DNA from: Rhodothermales bacterium
GTDB taxonomy: Bacteria; Bacteroidota; Rhodothermia; Rhodothermales; JAHQVL01
Assembly: GCA_034439735.1 (NCBI GenBank)
Contig: JAWXAX010000261.1
Location: 1-40,689, forward strand
Direction: 5' to 3'
Length of the DNA: 40,689 nucleotides
Every line of letters begins with the position of its first letter. Within the stretch, counting starts at the first letter, position 1. The notes beneath the pieces are model-generated. The model was not told where the DNA came from and searched no databases. It saw nothing but the letters and a program-made list of their open reading frames with translations. Below, piece after piece: positions 1 through 7,658 of the stretch. The position numbers were made by a program, and so were the translations under genes.

Positions 1-157
1 AACTGTTGAGATTTGCGTATTGCATAAGGAGCAAGTCATCCCCGCGCAGGCGGGGACCCAGAAAAATGCCAGTCTGATGGCTGGATTACTTCGTAAGTCA
101 CTTCGCTCGTTTCCCGCCTTCGCGAGAGCCTGCCCCCGGCTTTGACCGGGGGATGAC
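1..157. repeat. Palindromic interspersed repeat, copy A, with left flank shared with the MITE-like element
   Basis: Bases 35-157 run from GTCATCCCCGCG to GGGGGATGAC, so the ends are inverted repeats. Bases 1-80 closely match 1540-1618, including the 34 bases before the palindrome (AACTGTTGAG...GAGCAA). Only the left side of the larger element is present here. The right half instead carries a segment (about 80-145) that reappears inverted at about 1915-1972. The copy is cut by the window edge, so its true left end is unknown. It lies downstream of the acyl-CoA dehydrogenase gene. Confidence 0.75.
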
Positions 158-192
158 GAACCGCATTGAGGCTACGGAGTGTCAGCCGTTTG

Positions 193-251
193 AACCTGTA
201 ACCTGCAACCTGTAACCTGCAACCTGTAACCTGCAACCTGTAACCTACAAC
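193..251. repeat. Tandem repeat of a 14-bp unit (about four copies)
   Basis: The unit AACCTGTAACCTGC is repeated head to tail, and can also be read as a 7-bp AACCTGY-A period with alternating T/C. The array ends in a degenerate unit that overlaps the stop codon of the acyl-CoA dehydrogenase gene (245-247). There are no spacers, so this is not a CRISPR. A simple repeat like this should be prone to copy-number change. Confidence 0.85.
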
Positions 252-1393
252 CCCAGCCATTTCGCCAGGATATTGCGCTGGATCTCGTTGGTGCCGGAGT
301 AGATCTTGCCGCCGATCGAGTCCCGCAGGGCGCGTTCGACTTCGTACTCGGTCGTGTACCCGTTTCCGCCGAAGATCTGGACGGTGTCGAGGGCGGTCTG
401 GACCAGCGCTTCGGCCACGAAGATCTTCGTCATCGAGGCGTCGATGGCCACGTCGCGGGCTTTGTCGAGCCGGCTCGCGCCCTTGTAGGTGATCAGCCGG
501 GCAGCGTCCAGGCGGATCTTCATGTCGGCGATTTTGTGCGACACGGCCTCGTATTTCCCGATCGCCTGGCCAAACGCCGTGCGCTCCTTCGCGTAATCGA
601 TCGACTTCTCCAGCAGCCGCTGCATCGTGCCGCAGTGTTTGGCGCCGATACACACCCGTTCCCACTCCATCGACTGGGTGAAGATGTTCGTGCCGGCGCC
701 TTCGCCGGCGACCAGCGCCGCATCGGGCACCCAGACGTTGTCCAGCACCACCTCCCCGATCGGCGAGGTGCGTAATCCCATCTTCTCGAACTTCTGGCCC
801 GGCATGAACCCGCCCTGGCCTTTTTCGACGAGGAAAACAGACGTCCCGCCGTAATACCCTTTCTCGATGTCAGTCATCGCATAGACAATCGCGAGGTCCG
901 CCACCGGTCCGTTGGTGCTCCAGATCTTCGTCCCGTTGATCCGGTACCCGTTCCCGTCGCGAATGGCGCGGGTCTTCATGGCGTACGCATCGGAGCCCGT
1001 GCCGGGCTCGGACATCGCGTTGACCGCGATCATAGTGCCGTTGCTCAGTTTGGGGAGGTACTTCCGCTTCTGCTCCTCGCTCCCGTGCATTGTGATCGGG
1101 ATGACACAGGCGAGCAGATGGGCGCAGATCGAAAACGAAAGGCCGCTATCCGCCGAGCCGTAGCCAAGGGCTTCGAGCGCCACGGCCGTTGAGACGGGGT
1201 CGAGCCCGAGGCCGCCGTATTCTTCCGGCACCGGAAGGCCCTGGAGCCCCATTTCACCGCATTTGAGCCATAAATCGTGCGGGAATTCCTGGTTGCGATC
1301 GCGTTCGATGACGCCTTCCGTGAGTTCGCGTCGGGCAAAAGCGACGATCTCGTCGCGGAGAATCTGCTGGTCCTGGGTAAGTGCAAAATCCAT
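245..1393 (-). CDS. Acyl-CoA dehydrogenase
   Basis: FAD-dependent flavoenzyme of 382 residues, the usual family length, that oxidises an acyl-CoA to the 2,3-enoyl-CoA and passes electrons to ETF. The N-terminal helical domain starts with MDFALTQDQQILRDEI. The middle domain has the signature AMSEPGTGSD (about 126-135), and the C-terminal helical domain has YAKERTAFGQAIG and ends IYSGTNEIQRNILAKWLGL. In medium-chain enzymes the catalytic glutamate sits in a YEGT motif; here that position is Ser (about residue 366). The base may therefore lie on the preceding helix, as in isovaleryl- and long-chain-type enzymes, where LLEKSIDY offers a glutamate (inference). The substrate cannot be told from sequence. 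ATG start, with no clear Shine-Dalgarno. The gene is monocistronic and has related repeats on both sides. Confidence 0.93.
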   Translation of the reverse strand: MDFALTQDQQILRDEIVAFARRELTEGVIERDRNQEFPHDLWLKCGEMGLQGLPVPEEYGGLGLDPVSTAVALEALGYGSADSGLSFSICAHLLACVIPITMHGSEEQKRKYLPKLSNGTMIAVNAMSEPGTGSDAYAMKTRAIRDGNGYRINGTKIWSTNGPVADLAIVYAMTDIEKGYYGGTSVFLVEKGQGGFMPGQKFEKMGLRTSPIGEVVLDNVWVPDAALVAGEGAGTNIFTQSMEWERVCIGAKHCGTMQRLLEKSIDYAKERTAFGQAIGKYEAVSHKIADMKIRLDAARLITYKGASRLDKARDVAIDASMTKIFVAEALVQTALDTVQIFGGNGYTTEYEVERALRDSIGGKIYSGTNEIQRNILAKWLGL

Positions 1394-1536
1394 ATATCAA
1401 TCAATCGTGCGGGTCGTGAGTCTGAACACCATACCACTGTCCTTTCAGGGTTCAGGGACTACGGAGAAGCGAGCCGGCGTACGTCAAATCATCACACGCG
1501 AGTATCGGCTGAAGTGCGTTGGACGTTAGCGCGTTA

Positions 1537-1680
1537 AGAAACTGTTGAGAATTACGTTTTGCATAATGAGCAAGTCATCCCCGCGTAGGCGGGGACCCAG
1601 AAAAATGCCAGTCTGAGTGCTGGATCCCCGCCTTCGCGGGGATGACTATGCCTTGGGTTGTGGAAATCTCAACAGGTTCT
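1537..1680. mobile_element. Complete 144-bp MITE-like element with 17-bp terminal inverted repeats
   Basis: The left end AGAAACTGTTGAGAATT (1537-1553) pairs with the right end, whose reverse complement is AGAACCTGTTGAGATTT (1664-1680), with three mismatches in 17. Inside lies a 73-bp palindrome (1574-1646) from GTCATCCCCGCG to CGCGGGGATGAC. There is no coding capacity. I see no unambiguous target-site duplication. The left part recurs at 1-80. The internal palindrome alone recurs at 7550-7622, and longer related forms occur at 35-157 and 6406-6523. A non-autonomous transposable element is the likeliest reading; no transposase is in the window. Confidence 0.65.
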
Positions 1681-2038
1681 AAACTCGACTTTGTCCATAC
1701 GAAATAGAGATGTTCCATCTAAAATAGGCCTTTCTGAGTAAATCTGAGATTTTTCAATGTCATCTGTTGGATGCGACATTAAAAAATACATCCTCCGCAT
1801 CGGGGAAAACTCAGGGCCGGCCATGAGAGGGCGTCGCGGAGCGACGCCGTATAATAGCCCCCGTCCTTCAGGTCGGGGGCATCTGTCGGCGCGGGATCGC
1901 CCCCGACTTAAAAGACGGGGGCAGGCTCCAGCGAAGGCGGGAAACGAGCGAAGCGACTTGCGAAGTAATCCATGCAAGTCTGGTTGGTTGTATGGATCCC
2001 CAATCGAGTTGGGGAAGACGAGCACCCGCAACAGTGCA
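1681..2038. other. Gene-free interval with an AT-rich stretch, hairpins and an inverted partial repeat copy
   Basis: Bases 1681-1810 are clearly more AT-rich than the surroundings and hold no convincing gene. About 1830-1850 forms a GCGTCGC/GCGACGC hairpin. Two GC-rich arms, GCCCCCGTC near 1857 and GACGGGGGC near 1913, can also pair. About 1915-1972 is an imperfect inverted copy of 80-145. CCCCAA/TTGGGG (1998-2014) is a small hairpin just downstream of the stop codon of the large surface-protein gene, and it resembles the right end of the repeat at 7550-7622. Any of these could act in 3'-end formation for the minus-strand gene, but no U-run makes a standard terminator. Confidence 0.6.
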
Positions 2039-5000
2039 CTATCTCACCCTTACCATCGTCCGCGTCTCGGTAAACGACCCGGCGCTGAGCCTCAGGACGT
2101 AGAGGCCACTGGCGGCCGGCATCCCCGCCCTCGTGCGGCCGTCCCAATGCACGACGTGCCGGCCGGCGGCCCGCTCCTCCCCATCGAGCAACACCGCCAC
2201 ACGGGCTCCGAGGGCATTGTATACCTCCAGGCGAACGGATTCCGCCTCGGGGAGATCGAATGGGATGGTGGTGGTTTCCTGGAACGGGTTGGGGAAGTTC
2301 GGGCTCAGGGCGTAGTCGATCGGGACGGCGACGGAGGCCGCGACCTCGGCCGGCGCTTCAGCGCGCGGCGCCGGGTCGATTGCTGGTTCAAACAGCAACA
2401 CATCGGCCTGGTCGACATAGACCGCGTAGCCCTGGTAGGGGCGCAGCGAGTCCGCCACGGGGCTCGTATAATCCCGCACGTCGCCAATGGCGCGGCCGGA
2501 CTCCAGCGCCAGGTTACCCACCGGCAGGGCGAACGCAAACGGATTCCCAATGAGACTCCAGCCGGCCGGCACCGGGAGGGCGTACGGCTCGTGGATGGCC
2601 TGGGTAAGCCCGGCGCCCATGTCGAAGTCGGGCGCGCCCGCGAAGGTAATGAGCCAGTACCCGCGGCCGGGGACGAGCGCCTCGATGGCGTCGAACTCCG
2701 TCAGCGTCGAGTCGCCACTCGGGCTCCCGACGGCCTCGAAGAACCGCCATTTCCGGGGATCGTAGGCCTGGAAGTCGTCGAACAGGGTGCCGGCCGGGCT
2801 GTTGTCGTCGAGTTCGAGGGGGAAGGTAACCAGGCGGTAGCTCAACCCCGGCAACGGCGCGCGCGAGCGCAGGCCTTCCATACGGACGCGGACAGAGCGT
2901 GTCGGGAAGTCGACCGGCGCGTCGAAATCGGCGCGGGTGGTGCGGCCGGCGGCGCGTACAAAGTACTCGACGCCGCGTTCGGTGATCTCCGTCGCCGGCA
3001 GTTGGAACGCAAACCCCGCCGCCTCGGCCGTCGGGGTCATCGGGACGGATCGGAAGGCCGTCTCGCCGCCGCGGCGGTAGTGGAGTTCGACGTTATCGAT
3101 GCTGAACCGGGCATCAACCGCCACGCCGGCTTCATCGACCACCGTCGCCTGGATCGTGTAGGGCTGATTCGCGGTCGCAATCGCCGGCGTAGTCGCCACA
3201 TAGAGCGGCGCCACGATGGAGGCGACGGTGACCACCAGCGTATCCACCGCCGAACCGCTGAACGCATCGGCGGCTTCGATGGCGATGCGCGCCTCGCCCG
3301 GGATGCGCTGGGTGACGACGAGGGTGTCGTTGGCGATCGACACGGCCGCCACTTCGTACTCCAGGCTGTCGGCGACGAACGTGAGCGGATCTCCATCCAG
3401 ATCCAGAAAGATGTCATGCAGCGCGATACGCAGCGCCGGTTCGCCCAGCGTCACCGTCGCCGGCGTAAACCCGTCGCCCCGCACCAGCGGACGCGCGTTG
3501 ACGGCGAAGACGCGCTCCTCGCTTTCGGCGAGCGGGTCGCCACCCTCGTCGGCGGCCGTCAGGAAAAATGCGATCACATCCAGCTCCGCCTGCGGCGGCA
3601 GGGTGGCGACGTAGGTGGATCGGTCGGCCGCCTGCACGCCCATCTCCATCCCCAGAACCGCCAGCTGGGACGCGGTGGCCGGCGCCATCGCCAGCGGTTC
3701 CTGCACGATGTCGTTCAGCCGCCAGTGCAGCTCCACGGAGGCGATCAGGGCCAGGTCTTCCGCTTCTCCGTTGAACGTGCCCGAGACGAGGATGCTGCTC
3801 CGCGCGTTGGGCACGCCCGGCGAAAACGACGGCGTCACGGGGATACCGGGCTGTTTGGACGCGATATTAGAAGATCCGACCTCCACTCCGGCGCGCTCCG
3901 CCGCGATCCGGTAATAATACACCTTCCCGTTTTCCAGCGGGGCATCCACGTAGGATGTATCCACATACCCTTCGGCGAGCACCGTCCACGCGCCGGCCTC
4001 GACGGCCGCGGGGTCGTCGGCGCGGAGGACGCGGAAGGAATCGAACACCCCGGCCGGCCGCTCCCAGCTCAGGTTGAGCTGCCGACTGCGGGGGGAGATG
4101 GACAGGCGGAAGTCTTCCAGGTTCAGCACCCGGTAGAGGCGGTCGCCGCTGCGGACGGTGTTGCCGCGGCGGTCGCTGGCGGCGACGGCGAAGCGGACCG
4201 TGTCGCCCGGCGCGGCCGGCGGGATGGAGCCCGCGAACGTCGAATCCGTCAGCGCCCGCATGACCACAAGGCTATCCACTACCCCGCCGGCGAGGCGCCA
4301 GCGTAGTGTCACGGAGGCGGGATCGAGATTATCATCCGCATCAACAATCGTGGCGACGACCTCCACGGACTCGCTGAACTTCGGCGGATCCGGGGAGAAG
4401 GTGATATCGACGATGACCGGCGCCACGGCGCGCGGCGTGGCTTCGACGGCCTCCGAACGCCCGCTGATGCCCAGCGCATTCACCGCTTCCAGCCAGTAGG
4501 TGTAGGTGGTGTCGTTCCCGACGGTCGTATCCCGGTAGGCGATTTCGACGATCTCGCCAACAATCAGCGTATCCGGGCTCGCCCCGCCGACACGACTGAG
4601 GAGGTAGGATGCCGCCCCGAGCGCCGGCTGCCAGGACAGCGCCACCTCGCGGTCGCCGGCGCTGGCGACAAGCCCGATCGGGGGATCGGGGATGGCTGGA
4701 ATCGTGGCGGAGGCTTCGTTCGAGAAGATCCCGTTTCGATCGGCAATCCGGTAGAAGTACACCTCGCCACGCGCGACGGATTCGTCCCGAAGGGTGGTAG
4801 TGTCGAGTTCGTCCTGGAGGATGTCCGCCGGCGTCAGCAAGCTGTCCGGGCGCGAGGCGTCCGTCCGATAGACGGCGAACGGCGCGCCGCCATTGTCGGT
4901 CCATGCCAGATCGACCGCCGGCGCCAGCGAGTCGACCCGAGCGACCAGCGCGATCCCGCCTGGCGGCGTCGCGACGCGGTACCCGAGTGTATCCCCCGTC

Positions 5001-6388
5001 GCCGCGTTGCCGCGGGCATCGACGGCGCGGAGCGTGAAGGCAATGGAGTCGCCGGCGGCATGCGGCGGAATGACGCCGCTGAAGCGCACGCCGTTGGACG
5101 TCGGCAGCGGCGCCTGCCGCACGCCATTGCGCCACCAGACGACCTGGACGGAGTCGGCCAGCAGGTTGTCATCCCCATCCGATACAATCGCCGAAACCGT
5201 TACGGCGTCTGAAGGCGCGGGCTCGGCCGGCGCGAACGCTACCTCGCTCACCACGGGCGGCACGGCCCGGGGGGTCGCCTGGAGGGTATCGGACAGCGCG
5301 CTCTCGCGGGCGCCGGCGCGGGCGCCGGCGCGGGCGGAGACCCGGTAGCTGTAGGATGTCCCGTTTATGACGCCCACATCCACAAACACCGTATCCGCCG
5401 TTTCGGCCAGAAATACGTCATCCCGGTAGACGCCATAGGCCTCGGCCTCGACAGTACCCTGCCAGATGAGGCGGACGGCCCCGTCGAGGCCGGCGGCATC
5501 GACCAGGACCGGCGCAGGGAGCGGCTCCTCTCCTCCAGGCGTGGCAGTCGCTTCTTCGGAAAGCGGCCCCCGGATGACGAACGTCGACCCGTCGGACCGT
5601 ATCCCCTGCCCGGAAGCGACGACCCGGTAGAAGTAGGCGACGCCGGCCGTCACATCCGTATCGGTAAAGGCGAGCCCGGACAGGCCTTCGGCCAGGATAT
5701 CCGCGTCGGTAAGCGCCCCGGCCGCGGTTGGCGCGGTGGTCCGGTAGAGGGTGTACATCAGCGCCCCGGGCGCGGCGTCCCACCGGAGGTCGATGGCGCC
5801 GGCTAGTGGGGTGGCGATAAGGGCGTCGGGCGCCGGCGGGAGGATGTTGAACTCCCCCGTCGAGGTGACGGTATCGACGCGGCGAAGCTCGCCGGCGGCG
5901 TTAAAAACTTCATCGACTACCTTGACTTCAAACGTCACGTGCCCGACCACCCCGGGCGCGCCAAACGAGTACACCGGCTCATAAAAATGATTCACGGGAT
6001 CGACTACGCTTTCGACGAGCGTCTGCCGGAGGGTCTCCTGCAGGACGCCGTCCAGCCACCAGGTGACGAACAGCGAGTCCTTCCGCTGAAACGTACTGTT
6101 GTTGCCGATCCGTGCCACGAAGGCGATGGCGTCCGGCGTCAACGGCGAGGTCGGCGTGAGGCGGACGTCATCCACATGCGGGCAATCCACCAGTGGGTTA
6201 CCCGACGGTGGTACTTGGACGCATACCGAGGGCGTCCAGCCGAAATCGGTCTGCGCGAATGCCGGCCGGGCCCCGATCCCAAGCAAAACCCCAAGCACCA
6301 GCAATACCCCCGTACGGACACGACATGTCTTGGGCGCTGAAGAGGAAGGGTCTATCTTCCCGCCATAGAGTTCTGCTCGGTGTAACAC
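2039..6388 (-). CDS. Giant secreted multidomain protein with fibronectin-III/Ig-like modules and a T9SS sorting domain
   Basis: The product has 1449 residues. An N-terminal signal peptide has its hydrophobic core in VLLVLGVLLGIGARPAFAQ (about 28-46), after an unusually long N-region. There follow at least five fibronectin-III-like modules, each with a value-rich strand and a YRV/YYR-type end, for example in the segments starting PDALIATPLAGAIDLRW, PIGLVASAGDREVALSW and LEDFRLSISPRSRQLNLSW. Between them are Ig-like modules built around DADDNLDPASVTLRW-type calcium-like loops. The last 92 residues (about 1358-1449) are a type A T9SS C-terminal domain, with the SPNFPNPF opening, VYNALGARV, and a GLYVLRL strand before a basic end. 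It is therefore expected to be exported and attached or released at the cell surface. Its role could be adhesion or matrix binding; no catalytic domain was seen. No ATG closer to the signal core is in frame. A palindromic repeat lies just upstream. Confidence 0.9.
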   Translation of the reverse strand: MLHRAELYGGKIDPSSSAPKTCRVRTGVLLVLGVLLGIGARPAFAQTDFGWTPSVCVQVPPSGNPLVDCPHVDDVRLTPTSPLTPDAIAFVARIGNNSTFQRKDSLFVTWWLDGVLQETLRQTLVESVVDPVNHFYEPVYSFGAPGVVGHVTFEVKVVDEVFNAAGELRRVDTVTSTGEFNILPPAPDALIATPLAGAIDLRWDAAPGALMYTLYRTTAPTAAGALTDADILAEGLSGLAFTDTDVTAGVAYFYRVVASGQGIRSDGSTFVIRGPLSEEATATPGGEEPLPAPVLVDAAGLDGAVRLIWQGTVEAEAYGVYRDDVFLAETADTVFVDVGVINGTSYSYRVSARAGARAGARESALSDTLQATPRAVPPVVSEVAFAPAEPAPSDAVTVSAIVSDGDDNLLADSVQVVWWRNGVRQAPLPTSNGVRFSGVIPPHAAGDSIAFTLRAVDARGNAATGDTLGYRVATPPGGIALVARVDSLAPAVDLAWTDNGGAPFAVYRTDASRPDSLLTPADILQDELDTTTLRDESVARGEVYFYRIADRNGIFSNEASATIPAIPDPPIGLVASAGDREVALSWQPALGAASYLLSRVGGASPDTLIVGEIVEIAYRDTTVGNDTTYTYWLEAVNALGISGRSEAVEATPRAVAPVIVDITFSPDPPKFSESVEVVATIVDADDNLDPASVTLRWRLAGGVVDSLVVMRALTDSTFAGSIPPAAPGDTVRFAVAASDRRGNTVRSGDRLYRVLNLEDFRLSISPRSRQLNLSWERPAGVFDSFRVLRADDPAAVEAGAWTVLAEGYVDTSYVDAPLENGKVYYYRIAAERAGVEVGSSNIASKQPGIPVTPSFSPGVPNARSSILVSGTFNGEAEDLALIASVELHWRLNDIVQEPLAMAPATASQLAVLGMEMGVQAADRSTYVATLPPQAELDVIAFFLTAADEGGDPLAESEERVFAVNARPLVRGDGFTPATVTLGEPALRIALHDIFLDLDGDPLTFVADSLEYEVAAVSIANDTLVVTQRIPGEARIAIEAADAFSGSAVDTLVVTVASIVAPLYVATTPAIATANQPYTIQATVVDEAGVAVDARFSIDNVELHYRRGGETAFRSVPMTPTAEAAGFAFQLPATEITERGVEYFVRAAGRTTRADFDAPVDFPTRSVRVRMEGLRSRAPLPGLSYRLVTFPLELDDNSPAGTLFDDFQAYDPRKWRFFEAVGSPSGDSTLTEFDAIEALVPGRGYWLITFAGAPDFDMGAGLTQAIHEPYALPVPAGWSLIGNPFAFALPVGNLALESGRAIGDVRDYTSPVADSLRPYQGYAVYVDQADVLLFEPAIDPAPRAEAPAEVAASVAVPIDYALSPNFPNPFQETTTIPFDLPEAESVRLEVYNALGARVAVLLDGEERAAGRHVVHWDGRTRAGMPAASGLYVLRLSAGSFTETRTMVRVR

Positions 6389-6405
6389 GGAGGTCTATTT
6401 TTATC

Positions 6406-6523
6406 GTCATCCCCGCGAAAGCGTGGAACCATGCGAGCTAAAATTCTGGCACAAGATGATGCCAAGATCAGCTAGTAAGGTATTCTCATGCCTTCTATGG
6501 GTCCCCGCTTTCGCGGGGATGAC
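6406..6523. repeat. Palindromic interspersed repeat, copy C
   Basis: This 118-bp segment begins GTCATCCCCGCGAAAGCG and ends CGCTTTCGCGGGGATGAC, so roughly the outer 18-23 bases are inverted repeats. The centre is AT-richer and unlike the other copies. It sits upstream of the giant surface-protein gene and downstream of the coiled-coil gene, so it could form a strong hairpin in a transcript crossing the gap and separate the two genes. The rest of 6389-6591 shows nothing else. Confidence 0.8.
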
Positions 6524-6591
6524 GGCGTTTAAAAAACGGAAGTAGGCTTTGTTTGTCAATTCGCCAGCACGAGCATTCATGATCGGGTCCA

Positions 6592-7539
6592 TCAGTTAGC
6601 CGGCGAAGGGAAAGGAGGAGGAATGGGGAGATTCTGGTCTTTGCCCGGTTTTACGATCCAGGCGATGACACCCCCCAGGATGCCGGCGCCGACGGCGGCG
6701 GTGGCGATGCGCCGGCGGCGGATCGTCAGCTTCTGTTCGGCCAGCTGCGCGGCGGCCTCGGCCTGTTGGGCACGGAGCATCGCCGCGGCCAGGGTTTCCG
6801 CCGCAATCGCTTCCGACGCGCGGGCGACTTCGAGCTGTGTGGCGGCATCTTCAAGTTCCTGGCGAGCACGGGCAGCGAGGGCCTCGGCGGAGTCCGCCTC
6901 CGCCTCGGCGCGGGAGGCGCGGAGTGTGGCGTCGATGCGGAGCGAGTCGGCGGCGCGGGCTTCGACTCGGGCGAGAGCGGCGCGAGCGGTGAGCGCGTCC
7001 ACCTGAAGGCGCGCCTGCTCGGCCTGGAAGCGTGCGATACGAGCGAGCGAATCGGCTTCGGCGGCTTCCAGGCCGGCGCTCGCGGCCAGCGCCTCGAACT
7101 CCATTGCCCGGGTACTCTCCTCCTCGACGCGCAACAACGCGAGATCCCGCTGCTCGACGGCGAGGGCAATCTCCTGTTTGGCGTCGGACGGCTTAAACAA
7201 CTCCAGATAATACCGTGAAAAAACCGCCCCTTCCGGCTCGTAGAGCGGGTCCAGTTCGCGAATCTTCTCCGCATACTGGCGGGCCATGTAGGATTTCTCC
7301 TCGCCGATCCAGGCCAGTGCCAGCAGTTTGTAGGCTTCGATGCGCTCCTTCGGGTCAGCGATGTTCTCGGGCAGGCAGGTCTCGAACTGCGCGATCACGT
7401 CGCGAAAGCGGCTGCTGTCGTACTGGCGCTGGGCGCGCCAGAGAACGAGGTCGCACGTGGCGTTCGACTGGCCGGCGGCCGGGGCGGGGGTCATTCCGAA
7501 GAGCAGGAGTGCCAGAAAGCCATAGCGTATTCGCCGCAT
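6592..7539 (-). CDS. Coiled-coil protein with signal sequence, TPR-like region and C-terminal membrane segment
   Basis: The product has 315 residues from the ATG at 7539, chosen because GAGGAAAT lies about 5-8 bases upstream and a signal sequence (MRRIRYGFLALLLFGM..., cleavage near AAGQS) follows at once. The longer open frame reads through a palindromic repeat and is not credible. Residues about 27-110 look like one or two TPR-type helical hairpins (YDSSRFRDVIAQFETCL, ERIEAYKLLALAWIGEE). About 125-268 is an Ala/Glu/Arg-rich heptad coiled coil. About 274-291 is a hydrophobic segment directly after RRRR, followed by a short Pro-rich tail. The four arginines before the last segment sit awkwardly if the coil is periplasmic, so topology is uncertain. 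It lies 119 bp downstream of the STAND gene on the same strand and may be the third member of that operon. No specific family was recognised. Confidence 0.8.
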   Translation of the reverse strand: MRRIRYGFLALLLFGMTPAPAAGQSNATCDLVLWRAQRQYDSSRFRDVIAQFETCLPENIADPKERIEAYKLLALAWIGEEKSYMARQYAEKIRELDPLYEPEGAVFSRYYLELFKPSDAKQEIALAVEQRDLALLRVEEESTRAMEFEALAASAGLEAAEADSLARIARFQAEQARLQVDALTARAALARVEARAADSLRIDATLRASRAEAEADSAEALAARARQELEDAATQLEVARASEAIAAETLAAAMLRAQQAEAAAQLAEQKLTIRRRRIATAAVGAGILGGVIAWIVKPGKDQNLPIPPPFPSPAN

Positions 7540-7549
7540 ACATTTCCTC

Positions 7550-7622
7550 GTCATTCCCGCGAACGCGGGGATCCATACTCGGCTTAATGGTTGCCTGGAT
7601 CCCCCATCACGTTGGGGATGAC
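7550..7622. repeat. Palindromic interspersed repeat, copy D, between the STAND and coiled-coil genes
   Basis: This is a 73-bp unit with the same length as the core at 1574-1646. It begins GTCATTCCCGCGAACGCGGGGATCC and ends GGATCCCCCATCACGTTGGGGATGAC. Translated on the minus strand it gives the WIPAFAGMT string typical of such repeats, which explains the spurious 5' extension of the downstream frame. In the transcript it would form a long hairpin ending about ten bases before the start codon of the coiled-coil gene, so it may damp or stabilise expression of that gene. Confidence 0.8.
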
Positions 7623-7658
7623 GGGCTACAGCTTGTGTGTATGGTCCGGCTTTCGTCT

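Noticed and set aside
193-251. Short tandem array considered as a CRISPR
   Set aside because: The 14-bp units are contiguous with no unique spacers.
1757-4306. An 849-codon open frame on the plus strand
   Set aside because: It is antisense to the large surface-protein gene, has no domain, is very Arg-rich, and exists because GC-rich codons leave few stops in the opposite frame.
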